Notes: a model not told the origin generated them from the sequence alone. A stretch of DNA of 14,054 nt from DATKKX01 sp035542775 (GCA_035542775.1 DATKKX010000481.1:1-14054), one strand, 5' to 3'; positions 1 to 8,128 are shown, counted from the first letter of the stretch. Translations and numbers: made by a program.

Positions 1-152
1 AGCAGGTAGGTGGCATAAGTTGCGAGGTTCTCGGGGTCGAAGCGCGTACCGCACTCCGGACAGCGATGCTCCGTCAAGCCACGAAGATCGTATCCGCACG
101 CCAAGCAGTAGCGCACGCCACTGCCCACTTCACCAGGGCCAGGCATTCCCAT
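1..152 (-). CDS. Zinc-ribbon protein, N-terminal part (cut by window edge)
   Basis: This frame is open from an ATG at 152 to the left edge, so about 50 N-terminal residues are visible and the rest lies outside. It has two CxxC pairs, C16-x2-C19 and C31-x2-C34, with the block CGYDLRGL between and around them, followed by RCPECGTRFDP. This is the treble-pair zinc ribbon often seen at the N terminus of planctomycete hypothetical proteins, where membrane helices commonly follow. The family is known to me only by this motif and its function is unknown. GAGG lies about eight bases before the ATG and supports the start; a second in-frame ATG two codons later is also possible. The gene diverges from the DUF6504-type gene at 318. 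Confidence 0.75.
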   Translation of the reverse strand, partial: MGMPGPGEVGSGVRYCLACGYDLRGLTEHRCPECGTRFDPENLATYATYL

Positions 153-317
153 TTTCCGCCTCTTTCACTGTGCCGCATATCTTACCCCGCCGGAGATCGG
201 CGTTGTAGAACGGCGCCACCTGTAGCCGAGTGCAGATCGCGTATGAAAACAGAACCTTGGCACGTAAGCTCCTACCTGACCTTCAAGCTCCCCCCGTCTC
301 CTACTATCATTCACCGG
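153..317. other. Divergent intergenic region
   Basis: This 165-bp stretch separates two divergent genes and should hold the promoters for both. An in-frame ATG at 243 lies upstream of the plus-strand gene but has no ribosome binding site. The only promoter-like signal I can point to is a -10-like box just before 318, listed separately. Confidence 0.5.
282..310 (+). promoter_or_regulatory. Possible leaderless promoter of the DUF6504-type gene
   Basis: TATCAT at 305-310 matches the -10 consensus in five of six bases and ends exactly 7 nt before the ATG at 318. Transcription would then start at or next to the A of the ATG. The -35 candidate TTCAAG (282-287, 17-nt spacer) is weak. No Shine-Dalgarno sequence precedes 318. 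The same geometry occurs at the RDD gene. Confidence 0.35.
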
Positions 318-638
318 ATGGAATTCGTTTCCGAACCAATCAAGCCCGACTACGCCACCGCCGACACCGCCGCCATGGCCCGCGGACAGCCCGGCCTGCC
401 CACCGGCTTTACCTGGCGAGACCGTCACTACGCCATCCGCGAATTGCTCGAATCGTGGAAACAGAGCGAGCCCTGCGATCACCACAGCGGCGAACGCTAT
501 TACCGCAAGCATTTCTTCCGCGTCCTCACCGACACCGGAGAGGTGATGACCCTCTACGCCCTCCGCCACGTCAAGCGCGGCCAGGATCCCAAGAGCAGAT
601 GGTGGTTGTACGCCGTCGAAGCGCCGTCGCAATCGTGA
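318..638 (+). CDS. DUF6504-type small protein
   Basis: The product is a 106-residue soluble protein with no signal peptide or membrane segment. It begins MEFVSEPIKP and continues with TAAMARGQPGLP, FTWRDRHY, LLESWKQS and YYRKHFFRVLTDTGEVMTLY. This order (FVSEPI start, GxPxxFTWR, a WK block, then YxRxHxxRV with a beta hairpin and a basic end) is what I recognise as the DUF6504 family, whose function is unknown. I chose 318 rather than 243 because family members begin at the FVSEPI block and a -10-like box sits 7 nt before 318, which suggests a leaderless message. The gene converges on the TPR gene with only 10 bp between the stops; that gap lies in the perfect palindrome GCGGGCCCGC (640-649). 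Confidence 0.72.
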   Translation: MEFVSEPIKPDYATADTAAMARGQPGLPTGFTWRDRHYAIRELLESWKQSEPCDHHSGERYYRKHFFRVLTDTGEVMTLYALRHVKRGQDPKSRWWLYAVEAPSQS

Positions 639-648
639 CGCGGGCCCG

Positions 649-2034
649 CTACGAGGGATGTTGCGCCGCGTGGAGATGGGTGGAATAATCGGTATCGCCG
701 GGATACAGCTTCAACGCCGCTTTGAAGAGGCGGACAGCCTCGCTGTACTTGCCATGATCCGTAAGCCACACACCGTATGTGTCCTGGGCATCCGCCAGCC
801 GTCGCTTTCTCGTATCGCTGGAGGAATCCAGATCGTAGGCCCCCTGGCGCGCGGTCACGGCGCGGCGAAGGTCTCCCGCCGCCGTCAGTCTCGTGGCCAA
901 TCGCTCATAATCGCCGATTAGGCGGTCACGCCGGTCCGTGTCATCCGCGGGCAGATTGGCGTACGCCGCGGTGAAGGCCTGGAGCGCCGCGCTGGTCAGC
1001 CCGGATTGGAGGGCCTTTTCCCCCGCTTGCGCGTTCATGTCGCTCAGCTTGGCTTTCCGATCGCTCGTCCAATTGAGATCCTGGGCCTTCTGCAGATAAT
1101 CCAAAGCCTGGGCCTCGTCACCGGCCGCCAGGCTGGCGTCGCTCTCGCGGTCATAAACCGCCGCGAAGTCCTGATTGACGCCCGATTCGAAGACCGGGTC
1201 GTCCTCGGAGAGGGCCAGCGCCTGCTCGAACTCGTCCTGCGCGTCTGAAAGCCGACCGGCATTGCCATAGGCCTGGGCCAGCAGGTCATGCGCCGAAGGA
1301 TCGGTCGAATAAGTGGCGGTGAATTCTTCCAACCGCTTCAGCAGGTCCCCCTGCTGTTCGGCGGGCACCTCCTTCAACGCGGTCGCGTATGCTGCTCCGG
1401 CGTAGTCCGGCCGTCCGGCCTTCTCATAGTAATCTGCCGCTGCCAGGCGGACGGTGAGGTTCTCCGGCCAGGCCCGAAGCACGTAGTCGCCAAGCTGCAA
1501 GCCCTGCGATGCCGTGGCATAGCTGCGGAGCAGCCGTTGCACTTCCTGCGTCGCGGCAGCCTCGCCATGGCTCAGGGTCGCCGCCGCCGCCAGATCCTGC
1601 TGGACCTGCGTGGTATCAGGGGCCAGTGCCGCGGCCTTCCCCAGGTAGACCTGGGCCTGACGATAATCGCCCTCCAACAGGTACGAACGACCGATCAAAT
1701 AAACCGGAGCCGGATCGCTCGGATATTTCTTCGCCAGCGTCTCGACCGCGGCCCGCGCCCCGGCATAGTCACCGGCCTTGAAGAGGTCGGCGGCTGCGGT
1801 GAGCGCCGCCGTGCGCTCCTGGCCGGCAGGGCTGGTATCGGGAGGAATCAGCGACGTTCCGGTGGAGTCGTAGGCGGCCCCCAGCGTGCTTTGCTGGTTG
1901 TTGAGCGTCGACAGGATGAAATCGGGTCCGAACAGAGATGCGACCGTGCTCGCGCTGTCGGAGGTCGAGCTGGATGTGCTTGTTGGCAGCACCATCGACG
2001 AAAGCAAGGATGAGACGGCGTCAATGCTGCTCAT
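649..2034 (-). CDS. Tetratricopeptide-repeat protein, 461 residues
   Basis: The first 60 residues are Ser/Thr-rich and low in complexity with no hydrophobic core, so there is no standard signal peptide and the protein may be cytoplasmic. From about residue 75 to the end it is built of helical repeats of TPR type: 77-105 (AADLFKAGDYAGARAAVETL), 110-140 (YLIGRSYLLEGDYRQAQVYL), 198-222, 250-275 (LLAQAYGNAGRLSDAQDEFE), 298-320, 337-360, 376-400 and 416-446 (GKYSEAVRLFKAALKLYP). TPR domains mediate protein-protein contacts; the partner cannot be told from here. AAGGAAGGG lies about 9 nt before the ATG and supports the start. The gene follows the Ig-domain gene on the same strand after a 219-bp gap, so a separate promoter is likely. 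No enzyme domain is visible. Confidence 0.85.
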   Translation of the reverse strand: MSSIDAVSSLLSSMVLPTSTSSSTSDSASTVASLFGPDFILSTLNNQQSTLGAAYDSTGTSLIPPDTSPAGQERTAALTAAADLFKAGDYAGARAAVETLAKKYPSDPAPVYLIGRSYLLEGDYRQAQVYLGKAAALAPDTTQVQQDLAAAATLSHGEAAATQEVQRLLRSYATASQGLQLGDYVLRAWPENLTVRLAAADYYEKAGRPDYAGAAYATALKEVPAEQQGDLLKRLEEFTATYSTDPSAHDLLAQAYGNAGRLSDAQDEFEQALALSEDDPVFESGVNQDFAAVYDRESDASLAAGDEAQALDYLQKAQDLNWTSDRKAKLSDMNAQAGEKALQSGLTSAALQAFTAAYANLPADDTDRRDRLIGDYERLATRLTAAGDLRRAVTARQGAYDLDSSSDTRKRRLADAQDTYGVWLTDHGKYSEAVRLFKAALKLYPGDTDYSTHLHAAQHPS

Positions 2035-2253
2035 GCTTCAATCCCTTCCTTTGCCCGGCGGGCGTCCATTCCCCCTGTGCGGAGCGGAGCCTCCGCCGCT
2101 GAGGACTGAGGCCGCTCGCTTCCCATCCCCTCTAATATCGATTCGAAATCGCCCGAACGCGAATTGACCTCGCAGCGAATCCGCGGCAGTCCGGAAAAAC
2201 AGCGGCTGAACGCCACCGGCACCGGACCCGCCGATGGCCCCGCACCATCGCGC
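2035..2253 (-). other. Intergenic region before the TPR gene
   Basis: This 219-bp gap carries the TPR gene's Shine-Dalgarno site at its left end. An AT-richer patch on the minus strand near 2130-2150 could hold a promoter (TATTAG as a 4/6 -10 box), but no good -35 box accompanies it. I see no T-tailed hairpin that would end the upstream gene. Confidence 0.4.
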
Positions 2254-3957
2254 TCATGGCCCGCCGAGGCAACGGTCCACAAATGCCTGGACGTCCTGCC
2301 CGTCCACATCGCCGTCACACGTCAAATCCGCGGCGGAACGGTGCGCGGGATTGGTGTCTTCGCCGAGCAGGACGGCAACGAACAGCGGCACATCCTGCAC
2401 GTCGCAGTGACCGTTCCCGTCCAGATCGCCGCTGCCGTTGATGACCACCACGACCGCCGCCGTGCTGACCGTCGGACCGCAATCATCCGTCACGATGCAG
2501 GTGTACGTGGCGGCTATCGTGGCGGAATAGCAGGAGGCCGTGGCCCCGATGATGGTCAGGCTGTTGCGCTTCCATTGATAGCGCAGCGTCCCCGTGCCCA
2601 CGGCCTCGACGCACATCTGGTGTGGCTGACCTCGGCACACCGCGCCGCCGACGGGCTGTGAGGTGATCGTCGGTCCGGACAAAAGCCCGAGCGTCGCGGA
2701 GTTGCTCACCGTGGAGCCGCACGAATTCGAGACCACGCAGCGGTAGCTGCCCGCCTGCGAGGCTGTGTAGCAAGCGCCCGTGGCGCCGGGGATGTCGGCT
2801 TGGTTCAGTTGCCACTGGCAGCTCAGCGGTGGCGCGCCGGAGGCGGTGATGCAGAACTGATGCGACTGACCCGAGCAGACGGCCGCGTCGACCGGCTGCG
2901 AGGTGATGGTCGGCGGCGAGTTCACCGTCAGCGTCGCGGCATTGCTGGTCGCCGAACCACACGCGTTAGTGACAATGCACTGGTAGGATCCGGCCTGTGT
3001 CGCGCCGTAGCAGGAGGAGGCGGCCCCGCTGATGTTCGCGCCGTTCAACTGCCATTGATAGCTCAACGGAGCCGTGCCGGAAGCGGCAACGCAGAACTGA
3101 TATGACTGTCCCGCGCAGACCGTCCCGCCGCTCGGCTGCGTGGTGATGCTCGGGGGAATGCACTGGGCATAGAGCACGACGTGGAACTTGTTGTATATCC
3201 CTTCGATGTAGTCCTGACAGTTCGTGCCGTTCTGCACGTAAATAGTCGTCGAGCCGGCGAGGTTCTGGTCCGAAACATACCACCCGTCGCACAGATTGAT
3301 GCTCGTGGTCAGCGAAAACCAGATCGTCGCGGAGGCCACAAAGCTCACGCTGGTGACGCCCGTCAACAGGATGGGGCCTCCGTGCGGCGGTACCGTCCAG
3401 GTCTCCTGACTGCCGGGGATGACCGACCCGTTGCAGCCTGTGTGGGCTCGCAGCGTCACTGTGCGATTGCGGTTGCAGCCGTAGGTCGGATCGTCATCGG
3501 CATAGATGAAAACGTCATAACACTCGATCTGCCACGTGCCCGGCAGCAGCGTCAGGTCGTCCCCGTACATGACGTTGCCGTTAAGCCAGACGAAATTGAG
3601 GCTGAGCGGATCATTCACCGCGTAGGGATAGATCGTGAAGCCCTCGTCGCCGCATCCCAGCCGGGGGCCGCCGTCACGCGGCACATCGCCCAGCGGCACG
3701 CCCGGCCACGCCGGCACGTGAAACCGCGCTTGCAGCCCAAGCCGCCGAGCGATGCTTGAGTCGCCGTCCGACGCCGCCGTGTACACGGGCTCCACCGGTT
3801 CCGCACTGGGATCGCTCTGCAGGATGAGCACCTGCGTCTCCGGCGGCACGCCGGCCAGCCCGAGCTCTCCCGCCGGTTTGGTCTCTTGGGCTGAGACCGG
3901 CGCCCAAAGGCCAAGCAGCATCATCGCCCCGGTCGCAATCACATGTTGCCGCTTCAT
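2254..3957 (-). CDS. Secreted protein with three Ig-like domains and a C-terminal dockerin
   Basis: The product is 567 residues. Residues 1-24 form a signal peptide (MKRQ, a hydrophobic stretch to about 21, likely cleavage after VSA). Residues 25-265 are a beta-rich, Cys-containing region of no recognised family. Three tandem Ig-like domains follow at 268-346, 348-427 and 428-507, each about 80 residues, with the pattern ITxQP, QFCV, YQWxxN, AGSYxCIVTN and a closing CGS. Residues 509-567 hold two calcium-loop repeats (D511/D513/N515/D519/D522 and D544/T546/D548/D552/D555), a type I dockerin-like pair. Such ends bind cohesins in cellulosomes; in planctomycetes their role is unclear. I chose the ATG at 3957 because the signal peptide begins there; an ATG at 3975 is possible and has GGAGAG upstream. 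It lies 29 bp after the protease gene's stop, probably in the same operon. Confidence 0.85.
   Translation of the reverse strand: MKRQHVIATGAMMLLGLWAPVSAQETKPAGELGLAGVPPETQVLILQSDPSAEPVEPVYTAASDGDSSIARRLGLQARFHVPAWPGVPLGDVPRDGGPRLGCGDEGFTIYPYAVNDPLSLNFVWLNGNVMYGDDLTLLPGTWQIECYDVFIYADDDPTYGCNRNRTVTLRAHTGCNGSVIPGSQETWTVPPHGGPILLTGVTSVSFVASATIWFSLTTSINLCDGWYVSDQNLAGSTTIYVQNGTNCQDYIEGIYNKFHVVLYAQCIPPSITTQPSGGTVCAGQSYQFCVAASGTAPLSYQWQLNGANISGAASSCYGATQAGSYQCIVTNACGSATSNAATLTVNSPPTITSQPVDAAVCSGQSHQFCITASGAPPLSCQWQLNQADIPGATGACYTASQAGSYRCVVSNSCGSTVSNSATLGLLSGPTITSQPVGGAVCRGQPHQMCVEAVGTGTLRYQWKRNSLTIIGATASCYSATIAATYTCIVTDDCGPTVSTAAVVVVINGSGDLDGNGHCDVQDVPLFVAVLLGEDTNPAHRSAADLTCDGDVDGQDVQAFVDRCLGGP
2437..3156 (-). 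repeat. Three tandem Ig-like domain repeats
   Basis: The DNA codes for three 80-residue Ig-like repeats in the 567-residue secreted protein. All keep the blocks QPxxGAVCxGQ, CV/CI-x-ASG, YQW, SCYxAT and YxCIVT. Each repeat has five Cys in register (281, 289, 316, 327, 333; 361, 369, 396, 407, 413; 441, 449, 476, 487, 493), and the second has an extra one at 380. Confidence 0.85.
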
Positions 3958-3986
3958 TCTCGATGGCGACTCCATGAGCGGGGTAC

Positions 3987-6900
3987 TCACTCTCCCAAGG
4001 GCTTCGGCACAGGTTTCACCGGGCGGACGACTCGCACCGCCCGGCCGGAGCGCAGCGGCGGACCAACCGTCAAGACAGGCTTGGCATCTGCCGGCGGCGG
4101 CGCCGCTCTCGCTCCGCTGGCACACTGCAACTTCACCCAGAATCCCGCCCATGGATTATTCGGCGGGTCCTCGATCTGGTTATTGCACGTCCATTGCCAT
4201 TGCTGCGATCCTGAGTCGTAAGTGGCCAGGGCGAAGTAGTTCCCTGTCGAGCCGACCTCGGCCTCCTCGGCCACAATCCAGCCCGCGTATGGCGTCGAGA
4301 ACTCAACCACCATCCACACCGTGTTCGGAAGCGGCACAGGCGATGCGAAGCTGACCGTCAGAGGAAGCACTTGGCCATCCGGCAAGCCGCTGCCGGACAC
4401 ATAACTGCCGGGAATTTGCTGACCCCCGCCGCAGGGCGAGCCGTCGTACAACGCCATTCCGATGTCGAACGCTCCTCCACCGCCTCCGTACACCGCAATC
4501 TCGATGTAGGTGAGATTGCGCGCCGTGCCGGCGAGAGTGAGATCGTCGGCCATCGGCCCGCCGGGGTTATACGACAGCGTGATCTCATCAATGCCGTTTC
4601 CATACTCCGGACAGGCCGAGACGCAGGCCGTGCCGACGCCGTCGAATTTGCCACCCGCGGCCGCGCACCGGGCAGCAGTGGTCACCGTGCAGGTCCAGTC
4701 TGTGACGTTGCAGCAGGCCCCCATCGACGACGTATTACAGACCACGCCGAGACACAACGTGCCGTCGCCCATGTACAGGCCCCCCGACGCCGTGCACTCA
4801 GCCGCGGTGCCGTCAGTGCAGCTATTGTCGCTATGACAACAAGCCCCTTCGGGAGGCGGAGCGGGCACGCATTGGATGTCCGCCCAGAAGCCGGCGTACT
4901 CGCCCGGCCCGCCGCCGAACCAGTAGTCGCAGGCCCACGGCGGATCGTTCTGCCCGAACAGGTCCTCCGTCGAGCCGGCTTCGGCCTGCTCAGCCAGCAC
5001 CCAACCGGCGTTCGGGCTGGAGAACGTGACGACCATCCAGACCGTGTTGGGAAGCACAACCGGCGCCGGCGAAAGATCGGCTTGCAGTATGTAAATCATG
5101 TCATCGGCGGGAACTGCCGTCCAGGTCATCTCCGTGCCGGCGATCTGCGTTCCGCCCGCGCCCGGACACTTGTTGTACAGGCTCGCCGTGACATTGTACG
5201 TGCCGCCGCCCGTGCCGAAGACGCCCAGGTCATAGTAGGTGAGCAACCTCGCAGTGCCGGCTGGCGTCATGTCGTCGGCCACTGCCACGCCCGCGCCGGG
5301 CGCCCAGAACGTGGCCGGGTTCTGGATATCGTTGCGGTATTCGGGCGCCATGGTGCCGGCGCAAGTGGTCCCCACCCCCTCGAACAACCCGCCGAGTGCA
5401 AGGCAGATCGTCGACGAGGTACTGGTGCAGGTCCAATCCGCCGGATTCCAGCAGGCGCCGACCTCCGACAACGAGCAGCTCGTCGCCGCACAAGTCGTGC
5501 CCGCCCCGATGAAGACGCCTCCGTTCCAGGCACACGCCGTGTGCGTGCCGTGGAGGCAGGTTTCATTGGGCAGACAGCACGCGCCCAACGCCCCCGCCGA
5601 GCAGTCGATGCCGGCGCAGTCGGAGCCGTCGCCCTGATAGCCGCCGCCAATGTACTCACAAACGCCGACCGGCACGACGCTGCAACTCCCGTCCGTAAAG
5701 CAGCAGGCGCCCTCCGGCTCGACCGGGCAGGTGAACGTGTCGCAATCCGTCTGCGGCCCCTCGAACTCTCCCCCGCTTGCCGTGCAGTCCGGCTGCATCA
5801 GATCAAGGCAGCCACTGGTGGGATAGCAACAGGCGCCGAGGCAGATCGTATCGTTGCACTGCACGCCGTTGCCCATGTAAGTGCCGCCCAAAGTGACGCA
5901 TTCAGCCTGCGTGCGCCAGGCACAGGTCCCGTTGCCGTGGCAGCAGGCGCCGCGAGGCGTATGGCAATTAACCACCTGGCAGGACATGCCCGTCCCGTGG
6001 AAGACACCGCCCGCGGCGTTGCAGGCCGTCAAAGTGGTGACCGTGCAGGTTTCATTGGGAAGACAGCACGCGCCCCTGCCCGCCGGCGGACATGTCAACT
6101 GATTGCACTGCGTGCCGAAACCCTGGAAAGTCCCTCCGGCGATGGCGCAATTCTCCTCGGTGAAGTTCAGGCAGCCGGCCGTGTAAAAGCAGCACGCCCC
6201 CATGCAGGTGCCCGTCCCGCAAGTCGTCCCGTCACCCCGGTACGTGCCGCCGGCGAGGAAACAATCCATCGGCGTGCCGAGCGTGCAGGTACTGTCGGCG
6301 AAGCAGCACGCCCCCTGGCTGACGACCGCGAGCAGCAGATCCATGAACGCCTGGATGTCGCGCCCGTCGGTCACGCCGTCGCAATTCGTGTCGGCTTGTT
6401 CGGCGTGATAGCCGGGGCCCGGGTTCTGTCCCAGCAACACTCTCACAAACGGCTGGATGTCCTCCGGACCGACGGTGCCGTTGCCGCTCAAGTCGCCGCC
6501 GCCGGCGCCGCCGTGAATCACCCACGTTTCGGTCCCGCTGCCGACTTCGTTCGAGGCCTGGATGGCGACGGTGTGATCACCTGCCGTCGAAATCGGCCAC
6601 GAGACCTGGCCGGAACTGGGATTGATGGTCATGCCCGGCGGATAGGTGATCAAGGACCACGACAGAATCGGATTCATGCAGTCGGGCGCGGTCAGCGCCG
6701 GGATCGGCCCGGTGTAGGGCTGCCGGCAAGGCAGCTCGACGTCCGGGATGGCCACGATCCGCGGCGCCGCCTGATGGATGCCCAGACGCAGCGTCGTGAT
6801 CGCCGTGCCCGCCGAGTTCGTCGCCCGGATGTCAAGCTCATAAATGAACGGCGATTTGATCGGATTCGGCCAGGAGATCACGCCGGTCGTCGGGTTGATG

Positions 6901-8114
6901 GTCATCCCCGATTGCGGATTGTCCAGGCTCCACGTGATGGGCGCCATGTTGATCGGGTAAGTTACCTGCGGGGTCGGCCCGGTGAAGGGGTGATCGCAGG
7001 TGATGATCTGCTGGCTCAGCGGCAGAATAACCGGCGCAGCCCGACCGATCGTCAACGCCTCACAGTAGACCACGTTGTTGTTGTCTTCATACTCCTCGGT
7101 GACCTGGCCGAGATCGTCCAGCATCGTGCCGATGTAGTATGTGCCCGGCAGGAGGTCCGGCAGGCCGATGGCGGCCTCGAACTCGTAGGCCCCGCCGAGC
7201 GGAAGGTTCCAGAGCGTGTTGCCCAGGAGCAGATCGTTGGTGTCCACCACCATATCCGCCGAAAGGTAGAATCCCTGCCGGATATTGTTGACGCCGACGG
7301 TGCCGAAATTCTCGATGACGCTGCGGACCGTCAACTCCTGGCCGGACACGATCGTGCTCGGAGTGAAATATACCGGCACCGCCTTGCCCAGCGACGGACC
7401 AGTCGTGTAGCCGGGCGTAGCCAGGTCCACCAGCGTCTCCGACCCGGGATACAGGAACCTCATCCCGTCGCGGTCGTCGGTGTGCAGTTCGACAATGTTG
7501 TTGTCGCCGATCGGCCCGCCGGCGGGGTAACGCGGATTCATCGTGCCGATGAACCACGACGTGCCGGGAGCTTCATTGCCGATCGGGTCATGCCCCAACC
7601 CGAGTGCATGCCCCAGCTCGTGCGTCGCCACCAGCAAGAGCGAAAAGCCGTAGGAATCCGGGTTCGTCACCGTGATGCAGTCCGGGTTCGTATCCAGCGT
7701 CCAGCCTGCACCGGCTGGGTACGGGCTGAACACCTGATCCATGTCGTACCATTCGTCCATGTAATTGACCATGTACGTGACGCCGAGGACGCCCGGGTCG
7801 AGCTCGGCGGCGATGGTGTCATTGATGCCATCATAGTTGTCGAGAGGATTCGGCTCGTGCGGAGCCCAGAAATACTCGAAGCCTGAAGCCGGCGCAAGAT
7901 TCCACAACCCCATCGCTCCGAGCATCAACAACTGCTCGTCGCTGCCGTCGGGAAAGCATGTCGGCGACAGGCAACGGATGCTCTGCCCGCCGTACCAAAC
8001 CACATTCACGCCGCCGTACTGAAAATACGAGAAGCCGTAAACGCCGTCGCCGCCGATGATCGCAGCGCCGACGGTTGCAGCCAGAAGAATCGTGATTCGC
8101 AAGGAGGCTTTCAT
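3987..8114 (-). CDS. Secreted matrixin-like zinc metalloprotease with CARDB, Ig-like, dockerin and Cys-rich GACC modules
   Basis: The product is 1375 residues. A signal peptide covers about 1-27. The protease domain (about 28-225) has the zinc motif THELGHALGLGHD, with ligands H165, H169 and H175, catalytic E166 and a Met-turn at GTMNP (M192), as in metzincins of the matrixin type. It should cut proteins outside the cell. No Cys-switch propeptide is visible. Then come a CARDB-like domain (about 245-352), two putative Ig-like domains (about 372-445 and 456-534, with GMTINPxTGxxSWP), a dockerin-like EF-hand pair (about 540-595), eight Cys-rich GACC modules (601-920), a beta domain (921-1083), two more GACC modules (1090-1168), a second copy of the beta domain (1169-1332) and a Pro/Arg-rich tail. 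AAGGAGGT lies six nt before the ATG, inside the end of the upstream gene. The stop-start overlap points to coupled translation with that gene. Confidence 0.88.
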   Translation of the reverse strand: MKASLRITILLAATVGAAIIGGDGVYGFSYFQYGGVNVVWYGGQSIRCLSPTCFPDGSDEQLLMLGAMGLWNLAPASGFEYFWAPHEPNPLDNYDGINDTIAAELDPGVLGVTYMVNYMDEWYDMDQVFSPYPAGAGWTLDTNPDCITVTNPDSYGFSLLLVATHELGHALGLGHDPIGNEAPGTSWFIGTMNPRYPAGGPIGDNNIVELHTDDRDGMRFLYPGSETLVDLATPGYTTGPSLGKAVPVYFTPSTIVSGQELTVRSVIENFGTVGVNNIRQGFYLSADMVVDTNDLLLGNTLWNLPLGGAYEFEAAIGLPDLLPGTYYIGTMLDDLGQVTEEYEDNNNVVYCEALTIGRAAPVILPLSQQIITCDHPFTGPTPQVTYPINMAPITWSLDNPQSGMTINPTTGVISWPNPIKSPFIYELDIRATNSAGTAITTLRLGIHQAAPRIVAIPDVELPCRQPYTGPIPALTAPDCMNPILSWSLITYPPGMTINPSSGQVSWPISTAGDHTVAIQASNEVGSGTETWVIHGGAGGGDLSGNGTVGPEDIQPFVRVLLGQNPGPGYHAEQADTNCDGVTDGRDIQAFMDLLLAVVSQGACCFADSTCTLGTPMDCFLAGGTYRGDGTTCGTGTCMGACCFYTAGCLNFTEENCAIAGGTFQGFGTQCNQLTCPPAGRGACCLPNETCTVTTLTACNAAGGVFHGTGMSCQVVNCHTPRGACCHGNGTCAWRTQAECVTLGGTYMGNGVQCNDTICLGACCYPTSGCLDLMQPDCTASGGEFEGPQTDCDTFTCPVEPEGACCFTDGSCSVVPVGVCEYIGGGYQGDGSDCAGIDCSAGALGACCLPNETCLHGTHTACAWNGGVFIGAGTTCAATSCSLSEVGACWNPADWTCTSTSSTICLALGGLFEGVGTTCAGTMAPEYRNDIQNPATFWAPGAGVAVADDMTPAGTARLLTYYDLGVFGTGGGTYNVTASLYNKCPGAGGTQIAGTEMTWTAVPADDMIYILQADLSPAPVVLPNTVWMVVTFSSPNAGWVLAEQAEAGSTEDLFGQNDPPWACDYWFGGGPGEYAGFWADIQCVPAPPPEGACCHSDNSCTDGTAAECTASGGLYMGDGTLCLGVVCNTSSMGACCNVTDWTCTVTTAARCAAAGGKFDGVGTACVSACPEYGNGIDEITLSYNPGGPMADDLTLAGTARNLTYIEIAVYGGGGGAFDIGMALYDGSPCGGGQQIPGSYVSGSGLPDGQVLPLTVSFASPVPLPNTVWMVVEFSTPYAGWIVAEEAEVGSTGNYFALATYDSGSQQWQWTCNNQIEDPPNNPWAGFWVKLQCASGARAAPPPADAKPVLTVGPPLRSGRAVRVVRPVKPVPKPLGE
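4119..5354 (-). repeat. Duplicated C-terminal beta domain with GACC pair between the copies
   Basis: Residues 921-1083 (4866-5354) and 1169-1332 (4119-4610) align along their length: PEYxN, ADDxTxAGTAR-LTY, G-GGG-xxxxxxLY, LPNTVWMVV-FS-P-AGW, AE-AE-GST and AGFW--xQC. They are an internal duplication. The fold looks all-beta, like a small jelly roll or a carbohydrate-binding-type domain, but I cannot assign a family. Confidence 0.8.
4611..4847 (-). repeat. Two further GACC modules between the duplicated beta domains
   Basis: Modules at residues 1090 (GACCHSDNSC) and 1132 (GACCNVTDWTC) repeat the pattern of the main array. They are separated from it by a beta domain of about 163 residues. Module 1132 resembles the degenerate module 886 (both have a DWTC block) and, like it, directly precedes a beta domain. 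Confidence 0.85.
5355..6314 (-). repeat. Eight tandem Cys-rich GACC modules
   Basis: Modules begin at residues 601, 639, 681, 722, 760, 802, 844 and 886 of the metalloprotease, with periods of 38-42 residues. The shared pattern is GACC, 4-5 residues, C, 6-7 residues, C, then GG-x-[YF/V/E]-x-G-x-G, a Cys and a final Cys 4-6 residues on. The eighth module is degenerate (GACW, one Cys lost). Modules of this type are common in planctomycete secreted proteins; I know of no defined function. Confidence 0.88.
7590..7622 (-). other. Zinc-binding active site HExxHxxGxxH of the metalloprotease
   Basis: The codons for H165 to H175 spell HELGHALGLGH, the long metzincin zinc motif with all three His ligands and the catalytic Glu. 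The Met-turn MNP follows 17 residues after the last His, which is normal spacing, so the domain looks catalytically intact. Confidence 0.92.
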
Positions 8115-8128
8115 GACCGCACCTCCTT
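8111..8128 (-). promoter_or_regulatory. Shine-Dalgarno site and ATGA stop-start overlap
   Basis: AAGGAGGT (8121-8128) is a near-perfect Shine-Dalgarno sequence six nt before the protease ATG at 8114. It lies inside the last codons of the upstream gene, whose TGA shares bases with that ATG. This arrangement supports translational coupling. Confidence 0.8.

Noticed and set aside
640..649. Palindrome GCGGGCCCGC between the convergent stops as a shared terminator
   Set aside because: It has no loop and no T-run; a 10-bp GC palindrome in GC-rich DNA is weak evidence.
3958..4152. N-terminal extension of the Ig/dockerin protein to an ATG at 4152
   Set aside because: It would overlap the end of the protease gene and put 65 unrelated residues before a clear signal peptide.
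4371..7886. Very long open plus-strand frame (1171 codons) antisense to the metalloprotease
   Set aside because: It mirrors the GC-rich codon pattern of the minus-strand gene, has an Arg/Ala-rich composition with no recognisable domain, and the opposite strand encodes clear protease, Ig, dockerin and GACC modules.
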